Shown here: in pieces, positions 49,891 through 59,808 of the stretch | Numbering within the stretch: the stretch's first letter is position 1 | Layout: the number at the start of each line of letters is the position of its first letter | Assembly: GCA_008508345.1 (NCBI GenBank) | Contig: QNGE01002398.1 | Location: 1 to 64,000 of the forward strand | Source of the DNA: Paragonimus westermani | Taxonomy: Eukaryota > Platyhelminthes > Trematoda > Plagiorchiida > Troglotrematidae | Reading direction: 5' to 3' | DNA: 64,000 bases | Made by a program: the position numbers and the translations under genes | The notes under the pieces: generated by a model | What the model was told of the DNA's origin: nothing | Database searches by the model: none | The model's input: only the letters and a program-made list of their open reading frames with translations

Positions 49891-50191
49891 CGTAGCGACC
49901 CTATTTGTTTATGGCTAACTGTGTTGAAGTTACAGTTAGCATTTGTACTCTCTCCCTTCCACCACATTTTGTATGCGTTTAAACTTTTGTTTGAATGAGT
50001 ATGGTTACCGGCAGACCACCCGTGCACTCGAACGTTTCTGCTCCTGTGCCTGCTTGCGTGACGTTTTGCTGTGTTGACGTTTCATCTCGCTCTTCGCTCG
50101 CTCTCGTCGATTTTACGTGTCGACAATATATTTCTCGTCTACTCGTTGCGTTGTTCGTAATTGATCGACCATAGCCCGTCTGAACTCTACA
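49891..50191 (+). repeat. 5' LTR, 301 bp
   Basis: Identical in length to the 3' LTR with seven substitutions. The canonical end is TGTAG...CTACA, a 5-bp inverted repeat; here the first base is C rather than T, so TG has become CG. An AATATATT stretch near 50,127 could serve as a TATA element. The LTR would drive transcription and carry the R region. A perfect 9-bp stem lies at 49,914-49,940. Confidence 0.95.
49914..49940 (+). repeat. Perfect 9-bp inverted repeat in LTR U3
   Basis: GCTAACTGT (49,914-49,922) and ACAGTTAGC (49,932-49,940) are exact complements around the 9-base loop GTTGAAGTT. The same structure is unchanged in the 3' LTR at 54,931-54,957. It may be a binding site or an RNA stem near the 5' end; the role is unknown. 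Confidence 0.7.
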
Positions 50192-50194
50192 AAT

Positions 50195-50205
50195 TGGTGA
50201 GCCCG
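50195..50205 (+). promoter_or_regulatory. Primer-binding site, tRNA-Trp-like
   Basis: TGGTGAGCCCG begins 3 bases after the 5' LTR. It pairs with the CCA end and acceptor stem of a tRNA, and is one mismatch from TGGTGACCCCG expected for tRNA-Trp as I recall that tRNA. tRNA-Trp priming is reported for CsRn1-clade elements. The match is by eye. Confidence 0.65.
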
Positions 50206-50343
50206 TTTAGGATATATATATATATATCAGTGTATACCTGAGTTCATTTTTTTTCTCCCATCCTCTCATCACTTTTTGGGTGCGTAAATTGTATATATAT
50301 AGTTCATATATATATTTATATCATTTCCATTCGCTCGGTCGCT
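50206..50343 (+). other. Leader with TA-rich tracts, no upstream ATG
   Basis: Contains TATATA tracts at about 50,212-50,227 and 50,291-50,320 and a T8 tract near 50,248. There is no ATG before the gag start, so scanning ribosomes would reach gag first. The gag ATG has G at -3 and +4, a favourable context. Confidence 0.6.
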
Positions 50344-51210
50344 ATGGCCACTAAGGAGGTGAAGTCCGAATTCTCGTCTTCGGTGTCGTTGATCACACTA
50401 GCTGTTCCCGCTTTTGGGGATCTCGACCCAGAGCTGTGGTTCGCTGTGTTGGAAATAGAGTTCGGCAACCGGCGCATAACAAATGACTCAGATAAGTTCT
50501 CGCAGCTTATACCGCGTCTTCCCCGAGATATGCTAACCCTGATTAGTGATATTTTACTGGGGTCGACGACCGATCGTTATGAGTCCGCTAAGCAGACGAT
50601 TCTTAAGGAAACACAGTCATCCGATAAAATGCGTTTGGAACAACTGTTCCAACGACTACAGTTGGGGGACAAGAAGCCGTCGGTTCTCCTTCGGGAGATG
50701 AGACATGTAGCAGGTAAATCGCAGTTGCCTGAGTCATTTTTGCAAGAGTTGTGGATTCAAAGATTGCCTGAGTACACGCAGGGGCTACTTTCCGTGTTAC
50801 CCTCACGTTCGTTAGGCGACCTTGCGGTTTCGGCCGACGCAATACATGAGCGTTTCCGAGGCACAGGGCAGCCAGCAGTAGTTGGGCAAATAGTTAACGC
50901 GAACAGTCCGGCGGATCATTTGTTGGCCACGAAGGACGCCGAAATAGCAAACCTGCGGAAATCACTGGAATGCCGTGAACACAACCCCTCAGAAACAAAC
51001 GCCGAGATAGCTCAGTTGCGGCGTGAACTGGCTGATCTTCGCGCCAGCATTCAGCGCAATAGGTCACCGTCTAGACTTCCTCCAACGCGCGCCCGATCAC
51101 CGCCCGGACTAAAAACTGGCAGTGTTTGTTGGTATCATGAGACGTATGGCGAAAACGCTAGGCGATGTCGATCGCCATGTAGCCATCGTGGTAAAAAGCG
51201 TTTAAACTAG
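50344..51210 (+). CDS. gag: Gag polyprotein
   Basis: A 288-residue Gag that would form the virus-like particle and bind element RNA. The N-terminal two thirds is the capsid-like region: [20 protein letters not shown] at about 19-38, then [34 protein letters not shown] and [17 protein letters not shown], the conserved order for this clade. Residues about 200-240 are charged and heptad-like, and about 238-255 are Arg/Ser/Pro rich. The C-terminus has the Cys-His-Cys-Cys box C262-x2-H265-x9-C275-x3-C279, in place of the usual CCHC knuckle and typical of CsRn1 Gags. The ORF ends at a TAG directly after the slip site. The start is the first ATG after the LTR. Confidence 0.93.
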   Translation: MATKEVKSEFSSSVSLITLAVPAFGDLDPELWFAVLEIEFGNRRITNDSDKFSQLIPRLPRDMLTLISDILLGSTTDRYESAKQTILKETQSSDKMRLEQLFQRLQLGDKKPSVLLREMRHVAGKSQLPESFLQELWIQRLPEYTQGLLSVLPSRSLGDLAVSADAIHERFRGTGQPAVVGQIVNANSPADHLLATKDAEIANLRKSLECREHNPSETNAEIAQLRRELADLRASIQRNRSPSRLPPTRARSPPGLKTGSVCWYHETYGENARRCRSPCSHRGKKRLN

Positions 51211-51246
51211 CAGGCCGGCGTGTTCTAGCGACGACAGCCACAGGCC
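51201..51246 (+). promoter_or_regulatory. Programmed -1 ribosomal frameshift site (TTTAAAC + stem)
   Basis: TTTAAAC at 51,201-51,207 is in the phase required for -1 slippage: gag reads T TTA AAC and then TAG, and pol reads TTT AAA C. UUUAAAC is among the most efficient known slippery heptamers. Five bases further on, GGCCGGC (51,213-51,219) can pair with GCC (51,237-51,239) and GGCC (51,243-51,246) with a 3-base bulge, giving a possible stimulatory stem. Pol is in the -1 frame relative to gag, and its open frame reaches back to 51,195. The stem is inference; a pseudoknot could also form. Confidence 0.75.
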
Positions 51247-54200
51247 AGTCAAACAGCAGTCGCCTTTTCTTTCTGAAAGATTTAACCTCCAAAATGCAAT
51301 TCTTAATAGACACAGGGGCAGAGGTCAGTGTCATCCCGCATTCAGTAATGGATGCGCGTTCAGAATCCGGCACTACTCTCCGAGCTGCAAACGGTACGCC
51401 CATTAAAACCTTCGGTCGTCGACTGATGAATTTAAACTTTGGCCTTAGACGCGATTTTCCCTGGGTTTTTCTCGTGGCCGATATTCCTTTCCCTATCGTT
51501 GGTATCGACTTCCTCCGACATTTCGATTTACTGGTCGACGCACGTCGATCACGTCTGATCGATACCTCGACAAAGCTAAACGTTCAGGGTAAGCCATCAC
51601 ACGCGGCTGTGATCAGTCCTATGCTAGCCAATCCTCTAGTTTGCGAGCCTTACGGGAAACTTTTATCCGAATTCCCTCAACTGATCCGCCCCGCTAACGA
51701 ACTGCCGGCCGTGACAACCGACGTTGCGCATCACATTGTCACACGAGGGCCGCCAGTTCGATGTCGTCCACGCCGTTTAGCTCCTGAAAAGCTCAAAATT
51801 GCCCGAGCCGAATTCGAGCATATGCTCCAACTCGGCATTATCCGTCCGTCCAATAGCCCGTGGGCTTCGCCATTGCACATGGTGCCTAAAAAGACTGACA
51901 ACGACTGGCGTCCGTGCGGCGACTATCGAGCGTTGAACAACGCAACCACTCCCGATAGGTATCCAATTCCCCACATTCAGGACTTGACGGCAAACCTGTC
52001 AGGGAAACAGATATTCACAAAAATCGACCTAGTGCGCGCTTACAATCAGATTCCTGTAGCCCCAGAAGACGTCCCAAAGACAGCAGTCATAACACCGTTC
52101 GGGCTTTTCGAATTCTTACGCATGCCGTTTGGTCTGGGCAACGCCGCTCAGACTTTCCAACGTTTTATTCACGACGTGTGTCGCGGGCTGGACGGTGTTT
52201 ATCCGTACTTAGATGATATCTTGGTGGCCAGCTCATCGCAGGAGGAACATTGCGTACACTTGCGTTCATTATTCACCCGGCTGTCGCATCATGGCGTTAC
52301 CATACACCTGGCTAAATGCTCTTTCGGAGCGTCCCGCGTAGCCTTCCTGGGTCATAGTATATCCGCGAGCGGGATAGAACCTCTCCCCGACAAAGTACAG
52401 GCAATAGTGGACTACCCGGAGCCCACATCGTTCAAGCAACTTCGCCGTTTTGATGGTTTAGTGAATTTTTACCGTCGTTTCATCCCTAACTGTGCCTGTC
52501 TAATGCAACCGCTCACCGACCTACTCAGAGGTAAGACACGTTCATTCTTATTCCCAACGGCCGCAAAAATGGCCTTCATTAATTTAAAAAGGGCCATCGC
52601 CAATATAGCATCGCTGTCGCATCACCATCCGTCTGCTCCCTTGGCGCTAAGCGTGGATGCATCAGACGTGGCTGTAGGGGCGGTTCTGCAACAGCAACTC
52701 GGTGCCCATTGGTGCCCGCTAGCCTTTTTCTCTAAACGGTTACAACCTACTGAGTCGCGGTATAGTGCTTTTGGGAAGGAGCTGTTAGCGGTATACCTCG
52801 GCATCCGCCATTTTCGACATGTCCTTGAAGGCAGGGACTTTATCGTATTCACAGACCATAAGCCTCTAACGTATGCGTTACGCTCGACAACGGACAGGTA
52901 TTCCCCCAGAGAGACGAGACATCTGGATTATGTCGCTCAGTTCACGACCAATATTCGTCATATTTCAGGTACTGCGAACCCAGTCGCCGATGCTCTCTCG
53001 CGCATTAATGCTACACTGAGCACGACGGAAAGCTCAGTCGATCTGACGGCAATCGCAGCCGCACAGGACAACGACCCGGAGATAGAACAACTCCGCCGGT
53101 CCAGTTCCCTTAAGTTAGAAAGAGTCCCCATGAATTCCTCCGGTGGTCTGATTATTTGTGACACTTCACAAGGCATTCCTCGTCCGGTTATTCCATTGGC
53201 CTTCCGCCGCCGAATTTTCGATACGTTGCACAACATGTCTCACCCTGGCATACGTTCAACAGTCAAACTGGTCACGCAGCGCTTCGTCTGGCGCAACGTC
53301 AATCGCGACGTCCGCACATGGGCGAAAGCGTGCATACACTGCCAGCGGTCTAAGATCCACCGTCACACGCGTACCCCAGTGGGAACTTTTGCAGCCCCCG
53401 ATGAACGCTTCTATCACGTGCATGTCGACCTGGTCGGACCCCTGCCACCCTCGGATGGGTATACTTACATCCTGACATGCGTAGACAGGTTTACACGTTG
53501 GCCAGAGGCTATACCAATTCCGAATTGCTCGTCGGAAACCGTCGCACGAGCATTCTTAGAACGTTGGGTCGCTCAGTTTGGTTGCCCTGCTGTAGTGACT
53601 ACCGATCGCGGGTCACATTTTGACTTAGCCTTCACTTCACTCCTCAACGCACTAGGCTGTAGTAGAATTCGCACAACAGCTTACCACCCGGCAGCCAACG
53701 GGTTGGTTGAGCGTTTTCATCGGCAGTTGAAAAGTTCACTATCCGCTAGCAACAACCCCTCATGGCACGAGGTTCTGCCACTAGTCTTGTTAGGTATCCG
53801 TAACACGCTGAAGGCTGACCTGCATACCACCCCCGCCCAGTTAGTGTATGGGTGCTCCTTACGTTTACCCGGCGAGTTGGTTGCCCCACGCGCAACGGGA
53901 CCTATCAACTTCGCAGATTACGGCGAGCGGCTAGCCCAACACATGAGGCGACTCCGACCACATCCACCGAGAGAACAGACGACGCCAACGTACGTACACC
54001 CTCGTCTGTCAACTTGTTCTCATGTTTTGGTTCGTGCGGTTACTCCTAGACGACCTTTGCACCCGCCGTATACCGGACCGTTTCGCGTCCTCGCACGCTA
54101 TGCTAAGACTTTCGTGCTGGAACGCAATGGTAAACGCGAGGTGATCTCTATCGATAGACTGAAGCCAGCGTTTATAGAGGTACCCGATAAGGAAACTGGT

Positions 54201-54371
54201 TCGCAAGCAGCAACGCCCTCTTCGGTCGGTACATTACCTAGCGTTGGTACAGATTCGCTTTCAGTGGCGACTCCGCCTGCCTCGACGGGGCCAAGCCCCC
54301 AGAGCAGACGCGGGCGAGATTTGCGGAGGCCAGTGCGATTCGCAGATTACGTGGACGTCCGCCGTATCTAA
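51207..54371 (+). CDS. pol: Pol polyprotein: protease, RT, RNase H, integrase
   Basis: The first ATG is at 51,294 (1025 residues from there), but the family motif [22 protein letters not shown] runs upstream of it, so the start is by frameshift from gag. Numbering from that Met: protease D6-T-G8; RT with [28 protein letters not shown] and YLDD at 305-308; RNase H with [27 protein letters not shown] and NPVADALSR; integrase zinc site H646, H650, C680, C683 and catalytic D712, D771, E806; a GPF-type module near 927; tail ending [15 protein letters not shown]. No internal stop. Oddities: the RT reads [12 protein letters not shown] (usually FLG) and FGLGNAA (usually R or K before NAA); the last integrase gap (34 residues) is one shorter than usual. 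These may reduce activity. Confidence 0.95.
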   Translation, partial: LAGRRVLATTATGQSNSSRLFFLKDLTSKMQFLIDTGAEVSVIPHSVMDARSESGTTLRAANGTPIKTFGRRLMNLNFGLRRDFPWVFLVADIPFPIVGIDFLRHFDLLVDARRSRLIDTSTKLNVQGKPSHAAVISPMLANPLVCEPYGKLLSEFPQLIRPANELPAVTTDVAHHIVTRGPPVRCRPRRLAPEKLKIARAEFEHMLQLGIIRPSNSPWASPLHMVPKKTDNDWRPCGDYRALNNATTPDRYPIPHIQDLTANLSGKQIFTKIDLVRAYNQIPVAPEDVPKTAVITPFGLFEFLRMPFGLGNAAQTFQRFIHDVCRGLDGVYPYLDDILVASSSQEEHCVHLRSLFTRLSHHGVTIHLAKCSFGASRVAFLGHSISASGIEPLPDKVQAIVDYPEPTSFKQLRRFDGLVNFYRRFIPNCACLMQPLTDLLRGKTRSFLFPTAAKMAFINLKRAIANIASLSHHHPSAPLALSVDASDVAVGAVLQQQLGAHWCPLAFFSKRLQPTESRYSAFGKELLAVYLGIRHFRHVLEGRDFIVFTDHKPLTYALRSTTDRYSPRETRHLDYVAQFTTNIRHISGTANPVADALSRINATLSTTESSVDLTAIAAAQDNDPEIEQLRRSSSLKLERVPMNSSGGLIICDTSQGIPRPVIPLAFRRRIFDTLHNMSHPGIRSTVKLVTQRFVWRNVNRDVRTWAKACIHCQRSKIHRHTRTPVGTFAAPDERFYHVHVDLVGPLPPSDGYTYILTCVDRFTRWPEAIPIPNCSSETVARAFLERWVAQFGCPAVVTTDRGSHFDLAFTSLLNALGCSRIRTTAYHPAANGLVERFHRQLKSSLSASNNPSWHEVLPLVLLGIRNTLKADLHTTPAQLVYGCSLRLPGELVAPRATGPINFADYGERLAQHMRRLRPHPPREQTTPTYVHPRLSTCSHVLVRAVTPRRPLHPPYTGPFRVLARYAKTFVLERNGKREVISIDRLKPAFIEVPDKETGSQAATPSSVGTLPSVGTDSLSVATPPASTGPSPQSRRGRDLRRPVRFADYVDVRRI

Positions 54372-54897
54372 TTTTTGTTGTCACTTCCTTAACAAGTTGA
54401 TTTTAGATGGCCTAACCTACAACAGACTGTCGACGAGACGTTTTCTTTGGAAAAGCAAAAGAAAGCCTTATTTTGTCGGACGCCATGGAGTCAGAAAACC
54501 CGGTGAGGTTATCGTTTTCAGTTTATGAGCACTGTACATTCTAGATACCTGAAATTAACCATCCATCATCTACATGGGGCACTGAGGGCGTGCATTGCGA
54601 GAAGACGCTAGAAAGCTCGAATTCCGATGACGATCGCCCGCGATGGACGTGAACAAGGCTACGGCCCTAGTAGGCCGACCACAACGTGTCTGTTCCCAAT
54701 TCCCCTTCTGCCCACAACCATTAACCTCCCCAACAGTGCCCCCCAACCATTTTCAATTGTTTCCCTCACCTTTCCACCGGACGTGGACGCGAGCTGTGTG
54801 GCAGGAGTAAATTGGACCATTCATGCTCGAGTCAACGGTTCCGGTTAACTGAAAAACTCCTACATTATCGAAGTCAACACTCTGGTTGTCTTCTAGC
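54372..54897 (+). other. Non-coding segment between pol and the polypurine tract
   Basis: About 526 bp with no envelope-like frame or signal peptide. The overlapping 94-codon frame at 54,244-54,528 is a shadow running out of pol. There is a C/T-rich run of short repeats (CCCC, TTCC) at about 54,690-54,780. CsRn1-type elements generally have a short 3' untranslated part, so this is longer than I would expect. Confidence 0.55.
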
Positions 54898-54907
54898 GGG
54901 GGAGCTC
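54898..54907 (+). promoter_or_regulatory. Polypurine tract
   Basis: GGGGGAG at 54,898-54,904 followed by CTC lies directly before the 3' LTR and would prime plus-strand synthesis. The three-base gap before TGTAG is unusual but the tract is otherwise well formed. Confidence 0.7.
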
Positions 54908-55208
54908 TGTAGCGACCCTATTTGTTTATGGCTAACTGTGTTGAAGTTACAGTTAGCATTTGTACTCTCTCCCTTCCACCACATTTTGTATGCGTTTAAA
55001 CTTTTGTTTGAATGAGTATGGTTACCGGCAGACCACCCGCGCACTCGAACGTTTCTGCTCCGGTGCCTGCTTGCGTGACGTTTTGCTGTGTTGACGTTTC
55101 ATCTCGCTCTTCGCCCGTTCTCGTCGATTTTACGTGTCGACAATATATTTCTCGTCTACTCGTTGCGTTGTTCGTAATTGATCGGCCATAGCCCGTCTGA
55201 ATTCTACA
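54908..55208 (+). repeat. 3' LTR, 301 bp
   Basis: Starts TGTAGCGACC and ends TTCTACA, the canonical TG...CA form with a 5-bp inverted repeat. It differs from the 5' LTR at seven positions by my count (six transitions, one transversion). It retains the 9-bp stem at 54,931-54,957. Followed by CTTC, the right copy of the target duplication. Confidence 0.95.
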
Positions 55209-55213
55209 CTTCT

Positions 55214-55424
55214 AGCTGACTCAAGCTATGAACAATGTTTGGGTGTGCAGCGCATTTTCACACTGACAACTGCTCCATTCAGCTGACTTAAGTTATGGGC
55301 AACGTCTAGTTGTGCGACGTGCGTTCACAGTGATAACTGTTCCGTGTAGTTGGTCTGAGCTGTGAACAACTCCTGCGTCCTCAGTATTTGTTAACGCCAT
55401 CGGCCGTTCCATCCAGTTGACTTT
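55214..55424 (+). repeat. 67-bp tandem repeat, three copies plus a start
   Basis: Units at 55,214-55,280, 55,281-55,347 and 55,348-55,414 each span exactly 67 bp, with a fourth beginning AGTTGACTTT at 55,415. Each unit opens AGYTGRCTYAAGYTATGRRC or a close variant and shows GACAACTGCTCC-like text near its end. The third copy is most diverged. The array starts six bases after the LTR, so the LTR element may have inserted at its edge or within it. Confidence 0.75.
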
Positions 55425-56817
55425 TCTCATGAACATATAGGACAATCACGCAGATATGATGATGAACGTGTATTTTAAAAATTTGGGATAAATTCCAGTC
55501 GTCTAACTCTCTTATACTAAATGTAACAAAAATTTTCTGCACCACGAAAATTGTGCTGAACACCGAGTAGTGACTGGCTGAAAAATATGGCTTCCAGTGA
55601 CCGGCAGGTAGCACGGGTTAATCAGTTCCATATAGTGTGTCTTATCAACGTCACGCGTCTTCAACCGGGTAAGAAACAATATAGTGGAGCAAAGGGAGTT
55701 AACTACCGGAGAATATCGATGATAAAAGACAATATAACACCCGTTCTTTCGACACTCTTGTGCACCGCGAGTAGAAACAACCATATGATGATGATGTCAT
55801 TTGCAGCCCTTGCTAAGAACAACGCTTTGTTTGCAAATATCCACCTGAAATCCTATAAAAAATGATAAGGATAGATTTCGTTCTGACCAGGAGGCTGGGA
55901 ACCTTGTCATACATGTTAAACTGCCAAATATGTTGGTCTTCTTGTTAAGGTGCAATGCCAACATTTTATGGTCATATTTCGGCATTTTGATGGTATCCAC
56001 AAAACGTCGCAAAACTTGACACCTTCAGGTTATCATATGATGTATTTCACGAGGAAAATTGCAATTAACTTACCTACAGGACTTCAAAAATTGTGCTAAA
56101 TCCTGTGATCGATTGCTCTTGCGGGAACAGTGGAAAATGCTTCATCACCAAACTAGTACTTCTGACACTTATTTGATGCATTCGAGTTTTATCCTCAACG
56201 TTGTTTATTTGGGATTATTGAGCTGAAGATACTTTGCTTGGAAGTTCGCTCTCAATGCTCCCAAAAATAATAGAGTTCGCGACAAATTGACCGGTTTTCC
56301 TTTACAACCACTTTCAGACCCACTACGTGCAAACACCATAATTTCCACCTAGTCAGATAAGGTTATGAGGTACTAGGCCGCCCCTTATACTATCACATTT
56401 CATTCGGTGCTCCATACCATATGAACTGATGTGGACTCTAATTCTTAATTTCCCATTATCGACTCTTTGTTGGCATCATTTTCCTACCCTGTTGCAGTGC
56501 GATCACTCTACTTAGATTGCTTCCCCACGCAGTCTCTTATCAAGGCCTGCTGACCATTATTGGTTTCCTGAAAATCCATGGTACATTTGTGCGGGAAACC
56601 TGGCAGTGATTATTGCAACCCTTTGACGGTTGACTGACGATAAAAAACGTTCTCCCATCCTAAGAAGTGAGCGTTGACTATGACAGCACTCTTGTATCCC
56701 AAAGAGCTTTTGGTTTTGAGAATCTTTTTCCACATAGTTTTCTGTTTTTGCTATATTACGCGGTCTCTTTCTCGTTACTGGGGCTACAGACGTGTTCTGC
56801 TTTCGTGCAAGGTCAAG
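55425..56817. other. No recognised gene
   Basis: Short frames only (at most 92 codons, at 55,587-55,865 +). No domain, RNA gene or repeat recognised. Confidence 0.45.
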
Positions 56818-57600
56818 CTAATGGTTGAGCGTTGATATTTGGGCAGCTTGAGGTAAATTTCCATTTTTCCAATTTCTGTTAGTTACTTTGGTGTCGCCGT
56901 TTGTTTTTTCTTTTAGAGAAAATTGCGCAAGTCGCTCTTCAAAATAAACTATAATACATAGTTGTGACAATGGCAAACGTCTGCCTACCAGAGGGAATCG
57001 AAGTACGGAATGAATGGACTCTGTCGGACTATCAGCCGCGTATTTGAGGATCTCAGGACAGATCTTATTTTGGTCCCACGTTCTGTATGTGTTCATCTCG
57101 AATAAGTGCTCTCCAAAGTTTAACACAGTGGTGTCAGCAATATGGGGCTGTTGCCAAACATCTCTTTGAGGCGGAGCAGGATGCAAATTAGGCGTGCAAT
57201 ATAATATGCCTGGAATGCAACGGCCGATTACTTCTTGGATGGAGAAAGTTTCTTGGTCGGACAGTCGCGGAGAACAGGCAGAAAACTTCCTACTGCCAAC
57301 GGCTTTGTACATTGAACTAAGAAAATTTTGCCCCCACGAGACCTGGGTGAGACCTTTCCACACGAGCTTAGCGAGTTAACAGATTGTCTTCTTGCACCTA
57401 CTTTGAATAGCATGCTATTTGTTCGGATCACCTGACTCGCCAGTCGGTATTTGCCCCATATATAAATGAGAGAGCACATCAACAGGACGACCAATTTCAC
57501 GCGGAAGATGCGAGCGAGAAGAGGAATTACACAGTGAATACTGTATGGATGAAGCATTTACGTTCCGAGCTGCGTTCTGAAGTGCGTGGCAGTTCAAGTC
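56818..57600 (-). pseudogene. Non-LTR RT fragment (linker and RT entry), minus strand
   Basis: The 181-codon frame 57,363-56,818 is the longest open frame outside the LTR element. Its middle reads DQNKICPEILKYAADSPTES followed by IHSVLR, like the RT entry segment of flatworm non-LTR RTs (P-E/A-I-x-K...DSL...IHxVI...W...VP-x-x-W), and LPLSQLCIIVYFEE then stands where these have VPEDW...VIxPLFKK. Upstream, MYKAVGSRKF resembles the linker L-x-KA-x-GS/GKK. The text after YFEE does not continue into RT, so the fragment is cut or frame-broken. The similarity is partial; an unrelated gene is possible. Confidence 0.45.
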
Positions 57601-59800
57601 CACACAGTCAGCCAAAAAAGGAGTGAAACATGATGGCTTGTCAGTCCGTTAAACGCAGTCTTTTCAAAGTTTCCGGCTGTGCATTTTCTTGTTGGCTGTT
57701 GAAACCAGTAGGAGATAAGACCGAAAGTCAACTGTGTCCAGGTGGCTGTTTGAGGACTGATGTGTCCACCATTCCTTACCCGGCCAAACGGATGGGATAA
57801 CTCAACACTACCCAGCGAATACACCGCAGCCGATTGGAAAGAGGCCCTTCAAGTTGAAGGCCAACTGATAATGGACAGAAGTACTGCCAAGACGTTTTAG
57901 GCTCACGGTTGGCTTCTTGGCTCCCTACAAAATGCCACGTAGGATCCCCGGCACGCCGTATATCACCGCACCACAAAATAGTTTCACTCGTTCGCTCGGG
58001 GGCCCATATGCCCCCGGATGAAGTGCTATCCACTACTATGCCGTCCATACCGTATGCGTACATCGCAAGCTCCCACCACACAGTGAAGAAACCCCGAAGG
58101 AAGTGTAGGAACCGCTATGGTGGCCGCCGGTCCAAACGATTTTTAAAGTGCTCGGGTCGCCCTGGTTGGCCTGACTGCATTTGAAGGGCCCGTGAACCGA
58201 TCTAGTCACCAACTTTCGACTACAAAAGGCATCCATTGCAACATCACTTTCAGTCTTGGACTCCCTGAATGAACAGATACCACACCAGGTCTACTCTCCT
58301 TGTTGAATCTTCGAACTCCTGCGTTGTTTCGGTTGAAACCTCCAGCAGGGCGTATTAGAAATCTTGAATACAGGAGCTTTATTCAAAAAGCGTAAGAACC
58401 AAGCCCCTGTCGGCCATTGGATCACGGTGGACTGCGGAATTCTTGCTTTACTCTGCCACCGTGCGAATTGGGCTCCTTTTGAACCAGAGTCTTTGAGTAG
58501 AACACGACAAAGCCGACCACTATGTTCGACCAAGGCACCCAAGGAGTATTCTGCCCTCACAACTGTGGATCCGTAAACGAATAATGAATATGTATTCTGT
58601 CCCTCGCTTCAATCTTGACAATTTGGTCGCTGCGCCGGCGGTTGCCTTCGCTTCCATGTCACATTCTTTTGCGCTGAACCAATAAATCTTAGTTTGCCTA
58701 ATTTCGTTGAGTAAGTTTATTTGGTGATCCTAAATCTCACTCTAGAACCGAACGGAAACCTACCTGAATTTTTGTTCGCGATGGAAATCGTAGACAGGAG
58801 GAAAATGTGCCAGAACCAAGGTGTTGTCCTCGCCTAATAAACATCAACGCTTACCATTCTCCCGGACGCCATTCAAATATGCCACCCTGAACGTTCAAAC
58901 AACTATGCAGGGAGGTTGACAGGTAGCTCTTCAGATATCATCGGTATCATTATCTACTGTCTCGCGGAAATGCGGCTTCATCATCCTATTTCCATGTTAC
59001 AAGTTTAATTAGTCAGTGGCCTCAATATTCGTGTACAATGTTCGCTCCTGTGGGAACCTTGTGGTTCGAGCCATTGGCCAGTCGGGTGATAGGGTTGCTC
59101 AAACACACATGCGCGGGAGTAGCTACTTGACGGAGTGCTCGTCAACAACTGTCTTTGCACTTTAAGACTCGAACGTATGGTCGAAGAATCCAGGGGTGCT
59201 CCATTACAAATGCCGTGCCCCTTGTTGCGGCACATATTTACACGGGCTGTAGATCAGATTCAGTCTTTTTTCTACTAACAGTTCACCAGTTTGCACGTCG
59301 CGCAGGTCATGGATTTGAACCATGAGGAAGACAAATCACGTGCTGTTGGCGTGCCTTTGATGGTCCACGTTGTTACGGTACTCGTTACACAGAAAGTGGT
59401 TGAAGTTTATTGTAACACTGTGTTGGTAACCGTCTGATTCTAGCGATTACCAACGTCCGGCGTTCAAGATATCAGTGCTATGTGAGAAGGCCTTACTCAT
59501 CACCGTTGATCACGGACGCAGGTTGACGACATAGAGGGCAGATATCAGTGGCGTATCTGTTTCCAAGACTGCAGGTGGATTCAGCGTGTGTGTGAATGTG
59601 TATTCTAGTGGTTCGCTGGCATGCCTCAAGTCCAGTCTGCGCCTTGTTGGGAGGCCGTTCGCTCATCAAGCGCCAACCGACCTACTTCACCTAACGGGGG
59701 CATGATCGTCCTACAAATTTCCGCGCGCGTTTGACTTCGCTCACTGTCTCCACCCAGCGGACGAAAATGGAGCACATTCGGCACATATACAACATGTAAT
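57601..59800. other. No recognised gene
   Basis: Frames at 57,776-58,081 (-) and 58,291-58,560 (-) were examined and carry no motif I recognise. A B-box-like GGTTCAAATCC on the minus strand at about 59,313-59,323 has no A box partner. Confidence 0.4.
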
Positions 59801-59808
59801 GCATAAGC

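Larger units (their letters stand above)
49891..55208 (+). mobile_element. Complete Ty3/Gypsy (CsRn1-clade) LTR retrotransposon
   Basis: A 5,318-bp element with 301-bp LTRs, primer site, gag, a -1 frameshift site, pol, polypurine tract and a 4-bp target duplication (CTTC at 49,887-49,890 and 55,209-55,212). The Gag Cys-His-Cys-Cys box, the tRNA-Trp-like primer site and pol order protease-RT-RNase H-integrase fit the CsRn1 clade first described in the liver fluke Clonorchis. Neither ORF has an internal stop. LTR differences (7 of 301, mostly transitions) suggest a recent insertion. It could still be active, though some unusual Pol residues (see pol) warn against assuming so. Confidence 0.95.

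Noticed and set aside
50212..50320. TA-rich tracts as a microsatellite
   Set aside because: Short, imperfect and inside the LTR element leader, so described there rather than as a separate repeat.
59300..59390. Perfect B-box GGTTCAAATCC on the minus strand
   Set aside because: No A box at the right distance and no stems for a tRNA; a single box occurs by chance in 64 kb.
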